Below are positions 11,760 through 23,470 of a DNA stretch of 64,000 bases, in pieces. Position 1 is the first letter of the stretch. Every line of letters begins with the position of its first letter. Below the pieces are notes generated by a model that saw nothing but the letters and a program-made list of their open reading frames with translations, was not told where the DNA came from and searched no databases. The position numbers and the translations under genes were made by a program. Source of the DNA: Pseudeuparius sepicola (Eukaryota > Arthropoda > Insecta > Coleoptera > Anthribidae); NCBI GenBank assembly GCA_963920635.1, contig OY987298.1, positions 116,426,035 through 116,490,034 on the forward strand. The letters are read 5' to 3'.

Positions 11760-14335
11760 ATCTTTCCTGCTACCAACAATTCCAGATTACAGGTAAGTAC
11801 TTCGAATTGAACTCAAAATACACTATCGAGTAGATTGTGAGTAATAATCTTCATCTTAAAAATCGAATTTGGGCACATTGGAACTTGGAACAATAATTAT
11901 TATTAATCTGGTGTGATCGCTTCTATTGTTTTTCACATATTTCACTAATGCCTGCCTCGAAAAAAGTCTTGCTTATAAATTTCTGTTCACCGACCACCCT
12001 AAACATAACTCCAGATGAATTTGGACCCGTATATTATATTTTTCGCTGGGTATAGCAAAAAACGACGGAGATCGGGTCGTGTAATAAAAGTTACCGACCA
12101 AATAAATGTCATGGTTAAAATAATGGGATTTTGTGAAATATTTGAGAACCGAAAACATTCATTTGGGACGCTTACAGCAGCGTAATATTCCCATAATTTA
12201 TTTTTTGCAAAGCAATTTCAATGTAGAGTCTGCAAAAAATTGAAATACCTATATCCGCAACTTAAAATCACGTCCATGCTCAAAAAATGTAAATTTTCTC
12301 TGAAATATTAAATTCTCTCTATCAGTATTTGTGTATCACAGACTTATATAAAAACATACAGTGTCCTTCAAAACATTCCCATCGTAGGGGGAATGTATAT
12401 TGAAATTTAACTTGCTTTAAAAAAATTGAAAAATAACCTACTCACGGAACATTGGCTTTCTGTCAAAAATGACATTTATAATATAAAATCGCTAATTTTT
12501 TTTTATATATATGAAATTTCTGAAAATTTTAAATACTTGTGACTTTGTAAAAACTAGATAGCTTTATATCACTATACAGTCCTTATAAAGTCTATAAACT
12601 CTATAAAACACTATAAAGTCCTTAGGTACTAGGGCTGTCAATTGGTAATTTCGACATCATAAGTTCGCATCAATGCAGCAAAAAATTCAACCTGGTCGTA
12701 AGTTCAGGTCAGTAACGAGCCCATTTGCACGATGAATAACTACTAATAACACGAAAGGTAACAAGAACAAGAACAACACAGATAATAGTAAAACTCACAA
12801 AACGTACAAAACCCGCGAATATTTTCACTGCTGATTGATTGCACCGGAAAACCTTCACTGCCACTTTGACACACCGAAGCTAAATTTGCCTGAGTCCGCA
12901 CATAGACGCTGCCGAAAGCAGATGATTATACTAAAATTCCAAAATGAAAAGTGTTTAGATGACGTTTTAAATTATTATTAAAATGAGTTGAACTCATAAT
13001 TATTATTGTTATTTGTAGTGGTATAATCGTGAGTCCAATAGGGTTTTTATTTTATTATGCTCTTTTAGTATCACTTGGGAAACTTCTACCACCATAAATC
13101 AATGAGTGAATGAGACAACAGAAAATTCCTAGGGATTTTATGAAGAATTCCCATGTGACAAAATTTACAGCAATCGAGGTATATGAACTTTTTATTTCTA
13201 AAGATCGATAATAATATATCTTTTTGAAAAGGAAAAAAAAAATAATGCTGTAAAATTGCCTTGTTTGATGCACAGTTGACGTACCGTCAAAAATTACGGC
13301 TTTTTACGGAACAATTTACAAATTCAAATCTAGTTATAAAAAGTGGTTAATTTTGATTACATAATATATAATGTGTGAAATAGTTTGATTATATTTTATG
13401 TTATTATTATTTATTTATGTTATTGGCATCGATTTAATGGAATAATTTGAAGATATTTTAATGTAGTACCTACCGGAAAACTTAATGCAAATAAATTTAT
13501 ATTCTAAATGCTTGACAAATCCACTTTGCATCAAAGCATTATAATAATTTTAAGTTACTAGGATGACAAAGCTAATGATAGAAAATAGTTCTTACAAAGT
13601 TAAAACTTTTTAAAATTTTCACAAATTTCATAGATATTAAAAATTGGCTAAAAACTATATATTCTAATGAAAGTCAAAGCTGCATGTACAGATATCAAGT
13701 TGAAAATTAGTAACCTCGACTTCGCAATTTTGTAAGCGCACTTACGACCGGTCCGAATCGAATCACAATCAGTCAGAATATCAGCGCAATAACAAATCGG
13801 ACCGGCCGTATCGTAGGCGACCTGAGCGCTGTGAGCACTGACAACCCGATTTGACGGCCTAAGTTGTCTTCTATTTGTCTCTAGGATAAACTCAGTGATT
13901 ACTATCGTACTTCAAGTTTCACCTTGCGGTGTCTACTTCCGCAGCGGGCGCGCCGAACTGGAAATCAGGGAAGGCACTCCGAACAATAAATACTGATAAA
14001 GTGTCATATACATTTTCTTTTGACCAACGTACGCTGAGAGCCCCCGCCGGGTAATTCATAGTCTTTTTGCCGTGAACTACTTTAGCACGTATATCAGCGG
14101 GCCAGGTGGAAGATTAATGATAGAGCATGGCTCATGGCTGGCAGCCGGAGATCAATAATTAGACCTCTCAGTGTATATGACAATTTCATCAAAGCCAGAC
14201 GAAAAAAAAAATGCCTCCATTACAGGACGCCAGGTTCAGTGTTATTTAGGTACACCTATTTGACATTACGGAGTTAAAAAAATGCCGTGTTTACACGAAT
14301 ATTGAAAAATACACTCTTTTATACATTCGCAAACT
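11760..14335. other. No gene recognised
   Basis: No convincing coding sequence; minus-strand frames at 11973-12158 and 13055-13273 are short and unassigned. A small inverted repeat (ACGACCGGTCCGAAT near 13742 with AATCGGACCGGCCGT near 13797) lies in a locally GC-richer stretch that runs to ~14170. Confidence 0.4.
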
Positions 14336-14341
14336 ATATAG

Positions 14342-14495
14342 GTATAAAAGCCCGTTAGGAGCCAAAAGAGTCAAACTCAACAGTCCAAGCTAAATTTTCG
14401 TCATAAAAAATGGGTTGTGGGTTGTGCTTGCTGACGACGGTTTGGTGCTTGATGCAATACAACAAAACATTTTGTCAATTCATGATTTAAATATT
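14342..14495 (+). promoter_or_regulatory. Weak candidate core promoter with a short 5' ORF
   Basis: TATAAAAG at ~14343 is followed about 28 bp later by TCAAACTCAACAGTC, a spacing suited to a TATA box and start region. An ATG at ~14410 opens a 28-codon frame starting MGCGLCLL. No obvious splice donor follows, so an attached gene is not supported. The sequence is suggestive only. Confidence 0.25.
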
Positions 14496-15165
14496 ATCGT
14501 ATGCCGAAATATTGGAGGTTGAAAAAGCAAATGTTTAAAATTTTGTTGCGGGAGTAGTACAGTGGTGCAGAGGAATAGACCGTACGAAAAAAATTGGATA
14601 ATTTTTTGCGGGATTTCCTGGCTCAGTCCACGACATCCAAATATTTAGACAGTAGATATGCATATCTGAAATATTTTCGGATACCGTTTAAAGACATGAG
14701 TAATTTAACATTAGGCGCCAAAGAAATTACAATTATTGTTTGCTTTCAAAATGCAGGTGCTCTATTCCCCATTATTAATGCGACACCCAATATACAATGT
14801 TTAGATTGGGTTGATAATTTTTGAATGAAAATTTTAATTCTAAATTTATCTCTAGAGATTTGATCGTGTCTGTTTTGGTTTAATTATTTTCTTAAAATTG
14901 ATTTCAGGTTACTTCTGAAATTATGCGGGATTCAAATTATAAAAAATTGTACCTGCGAAAAAGCCAGCACAAACATTCACACTCTTACACTTAACCAGCC
15001 AAATATGACTTAAATAGTTCCACTAATTTGGTAATATTCAGTAAAACACATTTTATTAAAATTTTAACACTATACATTTCTTATTTAAAACAGAATCACC
15101 TTGTACAACAAAATAAAGTTAAAAAGTCAGCCATTCAGAGGAGAGTTAGTCACTCTTCCACATGG
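14496..15165. other. No gene recognised
   Basis: One 76-codon plus-strand frame (14594-14824) without a recognisable domain; otherwise AT-rich. Confidence 0.4.
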
Positions 15166-15170
15166 TACAC

Positions 15171-15300
15171 AGGGTGTATCGGTAATCAGTACGAGTAGGT
15201 GAGGAAAAATGCGCTTATTACGATCCTGCAATTAAAATTATTTTTATAAAGTGCATATCAACGACATAAATATTTTTTAAAAAACGATACAAAAACTCCT
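15171..15300 (+). repeat. Dispersed repeat, diverged copy of 47429-47560
   Basis: Begins ACAGGGTGTATCGG and shares GAAAAATGCGCTT, CCTGCAATTAAAATT and ATATCAACGACA with the segment at 47429-47560 in the same order. The ACAGGGTG start suggests the left end of a TA-type element, but no right end was seen at either locus. Confidence 0.65.
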
Positions 15301-15650
15301 TATCACGACGCCCGGCGTCCATGACCTTGCCAGGCATCAACACGGAGCGAGGCTGCTTCTTCTGTGCAGCGTTGCCAGGCGTATGGCTTTTTCACAGTAT
15401 TTGAAAAATTGTCTTTCAACTAATTTAAATAGGTACCTCTATAAATATTAAAAATGCCGCATTGTGTGAATGTGAAACAGCACTGGTTGCTCTACAGGAT
15501 TTTGCTGGAAAAAGCAGGATCTGCTGCAGACTGATTTAAAAACCAGTTGCAAAATTCTAATCCAGCGGGAAAATCGCCTGGTTCCAACGCGTGAACCTTT
15601 TGAATGTGTTAAGGGCGTGAAGGGAATTTTTCATTAAGTATTCTCCATGC

Positions 15651-16329
15651 CAGGGCCGTAGCTAGAACCAATTTTTTTGTTTTTATAGCACAATTATAAC
15701 TTTGTCTAAATTATCAGAAAAAATAGTATAGCTTGTTCTTGATGAAATAATATTTTCTTTGAATTATTTCAAAAGACAAGAAATAACAACTATTATGAGA
15801 TTAATATCAGATATTAAGAGAGAGGTGAAAAACAACTTAAAGATACTTATCGCATAGTAAAAATAAAAGATGCAAAAAGGACAACTATGCAGAAATAGCA
15901 CAAGCACAAGAGTCTAGAAAAATGAACAATAAAACCAATCTTTACAAAACCAAAAGAATTAAAAAATCAACACATAGAGCTGAAGTCCTTAAAACTTTGT
16001 CGATATCAATATTGTCTGTTATTTTCCACCAAATGCAAGAGACACTAAACTTGCTAGCCTTTGACGTTGCCGCACTTTCTCGAAATTCTCGGTTTCTTGC
16101 TCATATCTTATGCCTAGTGGAGACATTCGGCCCGTACCTAATTATATCACCTGTAAACTTTTTCTTATTAACTTGCAGAGAATAAAAGAACATAATATGT
16201 TATACTCGTATGTTGTATTACATATATTATATGATAATTAATAATTCGATTCGATCATTTCTAAGGTAGGGCACTGTCATTTTAAGGTAGGGCATTGCCT
16301 CTCCCTGCGCTCCCCTAGCTACGGCCCTG
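15651..16329. mobile_element. hAT-type non-autonomous element with 8-bp target duplication
   Basis: The left end CAGGGCCGTAGCTAG is mirrored at the right end as CTAGCTACGGCCCTG. The flanks are CTCCATGC (15643-15650) and CTCCAAGC (16330-16337), an 8-bp target duplication with one change. Eight-base duplications and CAG(G/T)G..CG termini are typical of hAT elements. The 679-bp body includes an 87-codon plus frame (15922-16185) with no recognised domain, so this is a deletion derivative or MITE-like copy. Confidence 0.8.
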
Positions 16330-16337
16330 CTCCAAGC

Positions 16338-17374
16338 CCTCGTGTGGGTATCTATGTAACTGATATTAAGTATAGTCTCCTAGAAATTATCCGGGTGCCA
16401 ATTCGGGGCTCGATTTCCATACCAAATTTAGAACAGCCTCGACAAGTGCTAAATCGTCTTCAGCACAATGTCCCGCTCCCTCTCGACGAACTTCCACAGA
16501 CCTCATGTTTCAAAGCTTGAAGTAAGCCTGTTGGCACATCGTCGCCTATATTCAGCGGCAGCGTTGTTTGCAATAGGTACACAATACTCTCCGTACAATA
16601 AGATAATGTCGGATAGCTCGATATAGGCTTTGTGTTTTAAGAGCTTGCAACTGCGCGCTATAATTATCAGCTGACAGTTTGCTTTCAATCGTCCACTCCT
16701 TATTTGTGGACGATAAAAATACGCCCGCGCGACCCCTACCTTTCGCGGGGCAGTGTTGACACCTCGAGGGATATATCCCGAGGGATTTTTGAGGTCCGCT
16801 AAAGGGATATTCAGTATTTTGGAGGGATTTTTTAAAATCTACATTAAATTGTTTTACATGGAAAATGGCTTCATGAATTAATTCATAAATTTCTTCAAGG
16901 CTATTTTCATAAATTTATTCACAAAAAGAAAATGGTTCACGGAATTGACGCTCATGCTGGAATAGCTGGATATAACCTCCAAAGTACGAAGATGGTTGTT
17001 TTGATTTGAAAAAGTAACGAAGTTTATTGATAAGCGTTTTTCAAATGGATCCTCTAGTTTTCGGGATTTTAAATGAGAGCGGTGACTTCATATTGGAATA
17101 ATATTGATTTACCGCTTACAGCAAGCTGAAGCCACCGAGTGGAAATTATTTGTGCTCTCACCGCTTGCAAGCCGCAATCGTCTAATGAGGTGCGAGGAAG
17201 CAGAAAGCGGCTTGCAAGCGCTCGCTTCCGCTTGGTAACCTTAGACCCAGAGATTAATACACTGTAATGAAATTGGTGCATCTTTTTGACTCTGTTTTCA
17301 GTTTGTAAATATGGCCCACATACCTATATATGAAAAATATGGATTGTTTAAAATTATTAATTTGGACAAGGTTA
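16338..17374. other. No gene recognised
   Basis: Short unassigned minus frames at 16503-16688 and 17069-17281. A small inverted pair (CCGCTTGCAAGCCGC and GCGGCTTGCAAGCG) sits at 17160-17220, and a stretch around GGGATATATCCCGAGGGAT occurs near 16769. Confidence 0.4.
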
Positions 17375-17482
17375 TTTTTTTTTTTTTTTTATTTATACAC
17401 TACCCAACAGGCGAACCCATTTATGGGGTAGGAAAATACAATAACAATAGTTACAGAAACATTATTACAAAACAGACACATT

Positions 17483-20335
17483 CTAGCTCAAACTTTTTAA
17501 ACATGAAATTTTACAACTAAGTATGTCAACCTGAGGACTTACTATATTGTTATAGTTGTCACACATATTATATAAGGGAGAATATTTTTGAACATTCACT
17601 CTAGCAGTCGGCAAGTAGAACAGGTTGCAGTTTCTGGACAAGACACGTGGAACATGAAAGTCAAGTCGGTGCAGTATATCCGGGCAGTCAATTTTTCCAT
17701 GAACAATTTTAAAAAGCAAAATTTGTTGACTTTGTAATCTTCTTTGCGCAAGACTTTTTATAGAGAAGCGCTCAAGTAACAGTTCATGTGGATAGCCAAA
17801 ATGAGGGTATACACCATCCTGCTTGAAAGCAGCATACTTCAAGAAGCGGCGCTGGATTGACTCAATTTCAGATATGTATGTGGTGTGGTGGGGGGTCCAA
17901 ACAGGTGAGGCGTATTCTACTTTAGATCGTACATATGCATTGAAAAGTGTAAATAGCGATTCAAGATTTGCAAATTCTCTGGTGTTACGAATGACAAACC
18001 CCAGCACCTTATAGGATTCACTACAAACTTTATGTATATGAAAAGAAAAAGATAGCTTTGAATCGAAGTAAAGACCAAGGTCTTTCATAATTTCAACTCT
18101 AGATAGTACACTGTTATTAAATTCATAATTGAATAATAAAGAATTTTGCTTCAGTGTATAACTAACAACGTTACACTTCTGGACATTCATTGTCAAGGAA
18201 TTATCTTTACACCATCTGTTCAAGCATTCGATATTTTCTTGCAAGTTGATACAATCTGAATAATCACAAACTGTGGAGTAAAGCTTGAGATCATCTGCAT
18301 ATAAGAGGTAGGATACATTGAGGTCTTCACCTATATCATTGATAAAAATGATAAAAAACAGAGGCCCGAGAACCGAGCCCTGAGGAACTCCTGATGTAGG
18401 GGAGAATTGGTCAGATTTTTGCCCAGAGCACTCAACATGACATACTCTGTTTAAAAGGTATGTCTTTAGGAGAGATAATAAATTGGGCGATATATTTAAA
18501 TTCTGCAATTTATGAAGAAGTATGTCATGATTAATCTGATCAAATGCTTTTGTAAAATCTGTATATACAATGTCAACTTGATGTCCAGAATCAATGCCAT
18601 CAGCAATCACCTGGGTCGCAGTAAATAAATTAGTAACAGTAGAGCGATTTTTTACGAATCCATGCTGTTGATTTACTAGGACAGGACTAAAGTGCATATA
18701 TAATGGTTTATATAGGCAAAATTCAAATACTTTTGATATGTTATTTATTATGGTAATGGGTCTGTAATTAGATATTATATGCTTATCATTTTTTTTGTAT
18801 ACTGGCACCACTTTAGCTTCCTTTAGAATTTGCGGGAATGTATTTAACTTTATACATAGGTTAAACAACCTGCACAGTGGATGAGAGATAATGCTTGCAC
18901 AATCATTAAAAATAAACGCAGGAATTTTGTCAGGACCTGCTGTGTTTTTCGGTTTTATTTTTTTCAAAGCTTTGTATACATCGGTTTGTGTGAAGCTATT
19001 AATATTCAGTATGTCGGTGCAATAGGGAACGTTTGCCATGTGAGTTGTATTGATAGTAACGTTTGAAAAAGAGTCCTGAAAAAAGCAAGCAAACGCATTA
19101 GCGACTTCTAATGGTGTGTCGTATGTGACATTTTTATATTCCATAGTTGTTGGGAGGCCTGACGTGATTCTTTGTCCCTTGACATACTTCCAGAAACCAC
19201 CAGCATTAGATTTTATTTTACTCTCCACTGTTACACAATAGTTCTCATGACTCAGCTCAATGTCCCGCTTGATTTTTTCCCTAAGCCGCGAGAATTTAGA
19301 GTAATCATCCCATACATTATGCCTTTTCCATTTTTTCCAGTAGATATGCTTTTGCCTTATACTCTTGATAATTTCAATGGAAAACCACGGCGGGTATGTG
19401 CGGTTGTTGATTTTGACTTTAGGTACATGCTGATCAAGTAATGTATAAATAATTTCATAGAATTGAGAAAAGGCAGAATCGATGTCATTTATACTGTCAA
19501 GTACTGTCCAGTCAACTTCTGCGAGGGAGGCATACAGCGATTGATAATTACCCCTTTTAAAGTTGTAGAAACTGGAAGGATTTTTCATAGGTTTATCTCT
19601 ATTGCGAACATTGAAGCTAACGTCAAGTGGGGGATGATGGATATCGATATTTAAAAGAGGGTCACGGGCATTTTGAACTAGGCAGTTCATGTTATCCAAC
19701 ACCAAATCAAGTAGTCTGTTCTTGCTGTTAAGAATAAGATTATGTTGAATTAAACCGAAGAAATTACAAAAGTTTGAGATCACCGATGTGCGATTAGAAA
19801 AGCTGTTAGACACTTGATTTTCAGCATATTCTGGGATGTTGAAATCTCCAATAAACACTGTGCGTCGCTCACCTAAACTCCTTATTAACGATAGGTTTTC
19901 AAAAAACATTGAAAACACTTCAGCACCAATATCAGGTGGAATATAGATAACAAAGATATTGAAGCTACAAAAATTAGCCGTAATTTTGACAGCCAAAAAG
20001 TCAATCAATTTAAAGTCATTTAGCAGCGGCTCATCCTTTAGTTTTAGATCGACAGGTGATAGGTGAACATCCACAGCAAGAGCCACACCCCCCCCTCTGG
20101 ACCTACCAGTAGTTACAAAGTCTCTATAACAATGAAATACACTATATTTTTTAAGATCGAATAGTTCAGCGCTAAAAACCGAGTCATCCAGCCACGTCTC
20201 AGTCAGTGCAATACAGGAATAGTCACTTGAGCAACTGTTATTGAATAATTGCCTTGTTTTAGTATTGAGTCCGCGGGAATTTTGGTAATAGATTAAAAAT
20301 TCATACAACGAATCCGACGGAGATATGCTGTCCAT
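17483..20335 (-). CDS. LINE ORF2: AP endonuclease + reverse transcriptase
   Basis: This 950-residue protein is the enzyme of the LINE, expected to nick genomic DNA and copy its own RNA from the exposed 3' end. Residues ~13-245 form an AP-like endonuclease: YYQNSRGL with Asn19, LTETWL with Glu46, FIGDFN with Asp164 and Asn166, and an HHPPL segment near 233. The reverse transcriptase spans ~460-760: AGPDKIP near 466, motif A YTDFTKAFD with Asp593, motif B SGVPQGSVLGP at 648-658 and motif C YADD at 679-682. The C-terminal ~190 residues are the usual thumb-like/unknown region with a Cys/His-poor end. Length fits the family and no stop or frameshift is visible. Its ATG lies 6 nt after the ORF1 stop in the same frame. 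A CR1-like clade is preferred because of the PHD in ORF1; Jockey or a related clade is possible. Confidence 0.93.
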   Translation of the reverse strand: MDSISPSDSLYEFLIYYQNSRGLNTKTRQLFNNSCSSDYSCIALTETWLDDSVFSAELFDLKKYSVFHCYRDFVTTGRSRGGGVALAVDVHLSPVDLKLKDEPLLNDFKLIDFLAVKITANFCSFNIFVIYIPPDIGAEVFSMFFENLSLIRSLGERRTVFIGDFNIPEYAENQVSNSFSNRTSVISNFCNFFGLIQHNLILNSKNRLLDLVLDNMNCLVQNARDPLLNIDIHHPPLDVSFNVRNRDKPMKNPSSFYNFKRGNYQSLYASLAEVDWTVLDSINDIDSAFSQFYEIIYTLLDQHVPKVKINNRTYPPWFSIEIIKSIRQKHIYWKKWKRHNVWDDYSKFSRLREKIKRDIELSHENYCVTVESKIKSNAGGFWKYVKGQRITSGLPTTMEYKNVTYDTPLEVANAFACFFQDSFSNVTINTTHMANVPYCTDILNINSFTQTDVYKALKKIKPKNTAGPDKIPAFIFNDCASIISHPLCRLFNLCIKLNTFPQILKEAKVVPVYKKNDKHIISNYRPITIINNISKVFEFCLYKPLYMHFSPVLVNQQHGFVKNRSTVTNLFTATQVIADGIDSGHQVDIVYTDFTKAFDQINHDILLHKLQNLNISPNLLSLLKTYLLNRVCHVECSGQKSDQFSPTSGVPQGSVLGPLFFIIFINDIGEDLNVSYLLYADDLKLYSTVCDYSDCINLQENIECLNRWCKDNSLTMNVQKCNVVSYTLKQNSLLFNYEFNNSVLSRVEIMKDLGLYFDSKLSFSFHIHKVCSESYKVLGFVIRNTREFANLESLFTLFNAYVRSKVEYASPVWTPHHTTYISEIESIQRRFLKYAAFKQDGVYPHFGYPHELLLERFSIKSLAQRRLQSQQILLFKIVHGKIDCPDILHRLDFHVPRVLSRNCNLFYLPTARVNVQKYSPLYNMCDNYNNIVSPQVDILSCKISCLKSLS

Positions 20336-20344
20336 TAATTGCTA
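20333..20344 (-). promoter_or_regulatory. Possible stop-codon readthrough signal between ORF1 and ORF2
   Basis: On the element strand ORF1 ends GTG TAG CAA TTA ATG. ORF2 starts at that ATG and lies in exactly the ORF1 frame. TAG CAA TTA matches the well-known UAG CAR YYA leaky-stop context first described in tobamoviruses. Reading through would add only Gln-Leu before ORF2 Met1 and give an ORF1-ORF2 fusion. The alternative is termination followed by re-initiation at the nearby ATG. The sequence match is direct; function is inferred. Confidence 0.5.
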
Positions 20345-21559
20345 CACTGCAGTAGGAGATACACCAAAGACATCGGATTTTATTTCGTCACATGCACGTT
20401 TATAAGCAGTACAGTTATTGTGATCCCATACAGCATGATCTATTTCAACATTTAATTTCAGAGACATATTTAAATTCACACAGTTAATACATTTTCTTGG
20501 GCTACCCGTAGGACAATCTTTAAGCGCATGGTTTTTGGAGCAGATTGGGCAAGTCATTCTACTTTTGCAAGAGCTGCTAGAATGAAAGTAACTATTACAT
20601 CTAAAACAACGAGGAACATTTACATGATCAAAGATTTTACATGGGTCAAAGCCAACAAGCATTTGACCCTCTCCTAAGGCCTTATTATAAGTTAGTACAT
20701 CTAACTGAAGCGTAGCCTGAAATATGTCCGGTGTCTTCTTAGTAGGGGCAATTCCAACAACTTTGCATACCGAGTCTTCATTGAATATCGATGGATTCTG
20801 CTTTACAAGGAAGTGAAGTAGAGAAATATCGTCATAGTTTTGATTGAAACCAACCAGGCGAAGCATAGGCTGAGGAGTCTTCAGCATATGAACATCATAT
20901 TTCTCCGATAGACTACTTTCGGCTGCATCCATGATCTTTGCGATATCTTCTTTGTTGTCACAACCAACGAGAATTCCGCCATTTCTTATGTGTTTAACTT
21001 TATGAATGTTTATGTTAAGATCTGCAGGATTGGCAACTTAGAGTAAGTCGGACTTTGTACGGACGTTATCTTGATTTGGATCTTTCGGTTTAATGATGAC
21101 TGTTTCCACTGGGTTTTTCTTAAGTTTGGATGCGAAACTATCAATAGCAGGAAATGAGGAGGCTACACTAGTGTTAATTGCTTGCAAGTTAGCGACTTTA
21201 TCAGTAAAGAGCTCAAGACATTCAGTTTTTAGGGAATTGAATTTTGCAGTAAATTCCGACAAAAGTCTAGTGTAGCTATCATCAAAGATTTCCTTAAATT
21301 CTTCCGCAATTAACTGAGAGTCTATATGTCTGAATTCATGACATCTCCATTGAAGACCAGCAACTGTAGACAATAATGCACCAATCTCACACGGTACTTT
21401 CACGCATTCAATGTGGAACGGTTTCTTGCAGGCCCCGGAGCAAAAAATTCCCTGACGCCGACTGACTGTGGATTCGCATACGCCGCATTGAGACATTTTA
21501 CATTGCCATATATCACGACAAAACAATGCTTCATTCGAAGTACAGTAAATGAGGCTCAC
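20342..21559 (-). pseudogene. LINE ORF1: PHD-like finger + zinc knuckles, one internal stop
   Basis: ORF1 proteins of this group bind element RNA. The N-terminal open part (21038-21559) has a PHD-like finger: CGVC, then FCSGAC, HIEC and WRC, but the last Cys pair reads CHEF, so one ligand seems lost. The likely true start is the internal ATG before SQCGVCE (about 21496) rather than 21559. The C-terminal part (20342-20932) has CFRCNSYFHSSSSC and CPICSKNHALKDCP, two CCHC-type knuckles, preceded by an RRM-like segment. The two parts are in the same frame, and the linking stretch reads as sensible protein (KHIRNGGILV). A single TAA at 21038-21040 therefore breaks one ~385-400-residue ORF1. A premature stop is more likely than a programmed one, since its context is TAA GTT. 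Confidence 0.8.
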
Positions 21560-21614
21560 CTTAGTAGTAACGATGACAATGCTGGCGTATTTAGATTCAG
21601 AGAGTAGTTCATTT

Positions 21615-22443
21615 AGAACTTTTCACGAATTATACACACAATTAATATTGGCGTATTCCAAATTTGTAAAATGTTGACACATTTAAAATTTTCAAAAAAT
21701 AAATCAAATTACAGTTCAACAACTCATAATTCACAACAAATAAGAATAAAAATCATTAGCAGATACTTTATAGGTACGCTTAGTTTGAAAACATGAAACC
21801 GTTTGCAGATACGAAAAAATTTTTTTGTGGGGAAATGGAAGGGAATATCCGAAATTAATGCCGCTGCGGCCTTTGACATTGCCGGACTACTTTTCTTCTT
21901 AAATTAGCATCTCTACCCATATCTCCGCCACTGCTTTTTCGATCAGGTGTATACTACACCAGTTTGTGGAAACAGTTACCAGTGATAAGTGTATACCAAA
22001 CTTTGTTTGAATAGTTTTGCAAGTTTCAGAGATAATTCAAAATATTGTCACACAAATCCTGTGCACCCGAGGGTTTCGACTGATCCTCGGGGCTTGCCGG
22101 GATCACTGAAGAAAGCTGCAACCATTGTATATATTAAATTGTTGATGTTTACTCCTATTTTGGTTAAAAGAAATTCTTTCAGCGGTCCACGTCCACAGAT
22201 GTCACTTTCTTGACAATATATTTCCTTTCTGAGTTCTGAGAAATTTCACACCGGGTAACTTCCTTAGAGAAACCCAAAGACATTAAGTTTATATGCGAAA
22301 CTGGCATTATTTTTCAAAATCCAATAATTTGTATTGTTTCTCAAAGTTTGTAAACTTAAGACTGAAGTACTTACCTTGTAAATACTTAAAAAACTGAATA
22401 ATAATATTTAATAATATATTTCGTGACCAAAAATTCATTTTTA
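21615..22443. other. No gene recognised
   Basis: Between the LINE and PLE1. It contains a copy of CCACAGATGTCACTTT plus TTGACAATATA at 22190-22220, a motif also present at 55558-55583 just beyond the third Penelope element. A 74-codon frame at 21989-22213 is unassigned. Confidence 0.4.
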
Positions 22444-22624
22444 AAGTGGTTGGGACTCGGGGTCGTAAAAGAAGGGCAGCGTACAAGCTACATAGTAAAA
22501 CGAGAAAATAAAAACATTATCAAAACAACAAAAGTTTGACAATTTAAAATGTAAAAACATAAATAGCAATAGGCAAAAGACCTACCAAGATAAATCACTA
22601 CTTCCAAATTTCAATCTTGTGCCA

Positions 22625-23470
22625 CTATAGATGTTGTGTCGCTTTTTACTAATATACATGTCCTTTTAGATTTTGATATCATAAAAAAACGTGGGAATAA
22701 AATATCCTCCCAAACAACACTTACACAAGATGTTGATGATATTATCACTAGCTTCCCCAAAAATACACATACTGACGCTTTAAACATTTTTAACTCTTTT
22801 AACGACAAATTGCAGTTTACTATCGAATTAGAACAAAATTATAGCATTTCTTTTTTAGACACCAAGATCATCAGATCGAATAACACTGATAACAATAACA
22901 AACTAAAAATTGATTGGTATCATAAACCTACGTCTTCGGAGAGATTAATTAATTTCCACTCCAACCATGCATTTAAACAAAAAATTAATATTATAAAAAA
23001 TCTTAAAGAACGTGCCTTAAAAATTTCTTCTCCAGAGTTCTACCAAAAAAAATTAGGGTTAATTAAAACATTCCTATTAAAAAATAGTTACCCACCCTAT
23101 CTAATAAACAGAATTATTTTCGATGATAATGTGTCCACAAACAAAAATAAAACACAAACACATATTAAAAAGATTTATACAAGGATTCTGTATATTCCAA
23201 AACTCTCTGAAAGACTGGGCAAATGTATATCCACAGACAACTCACCTATATCCTACAGCAATAACAATACTACACAGAAAAAAATCTTAACTAAAACAAA
23301 ATCTAAAACACCTTAGAGAATTAAAATCTAACGTTGTTTACAAAATTCCATGTGCTGATTTTCCCAAATGCTATGTAGGCCAGACAGGCAGATACTTAAA
23401 AACTAGAATAAATGAACACCTTAGAGATAAAAAAATAATTGTAGTAAATCCAAATCCTTTTTATCCTCAT
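22625..23470 (+). pseudogene. PLE1 reverse transcriptase/GIY-YIG remnant
   Basis: Penelope-type enzymes join a telomerase-related reverse transcriptase to a GIY-YIG endonuclease. Here DVVSLFTNI (motif A, from ~22630) runs almost straight into DVDDIITSF (motif C, normally YVDD; the Tyr is Asp here). By comparison with PLE2 at 52404, about 65 residues containing motif B are deleted. The following ~190 residues align well with PLE2 (SISFLDTKIIRS, DWYHKPTSSERLINF). The frame closes at 23316, but the reading continues one frame over from ~23312 as a GIY-YIG module (VVYKIPC, CYVGQTGRYLKTRINEH) before degenerating. The element cannot encode an active enzyme. Confidence 0.88.

Larger units (their letters stand above)
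17375..21610 (-). mobile_element. Non-LTR retrotransposon (LINE), CR1/Jockey group
   Basis: Minus-strand element. A 16-base T run at 17375-17390 is the 3' poly(A) tail on the element strand, ~90 bp beyond the ORF2 stop. The 3' UTR has a small hairpin (ACCC..GGGT) near 17417-17431. ORF1 (20342-~21496) carries PHD-like and zinc-knuckle cysteines. ORF2 (17483-20335) is full length. The 5' boundary is not sharp; ~21610 is a guess from where coding ends plus a short leader. No target duplication was found. An intact ORF2 suggests fairly recent insertion. Confidence 0.9.
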
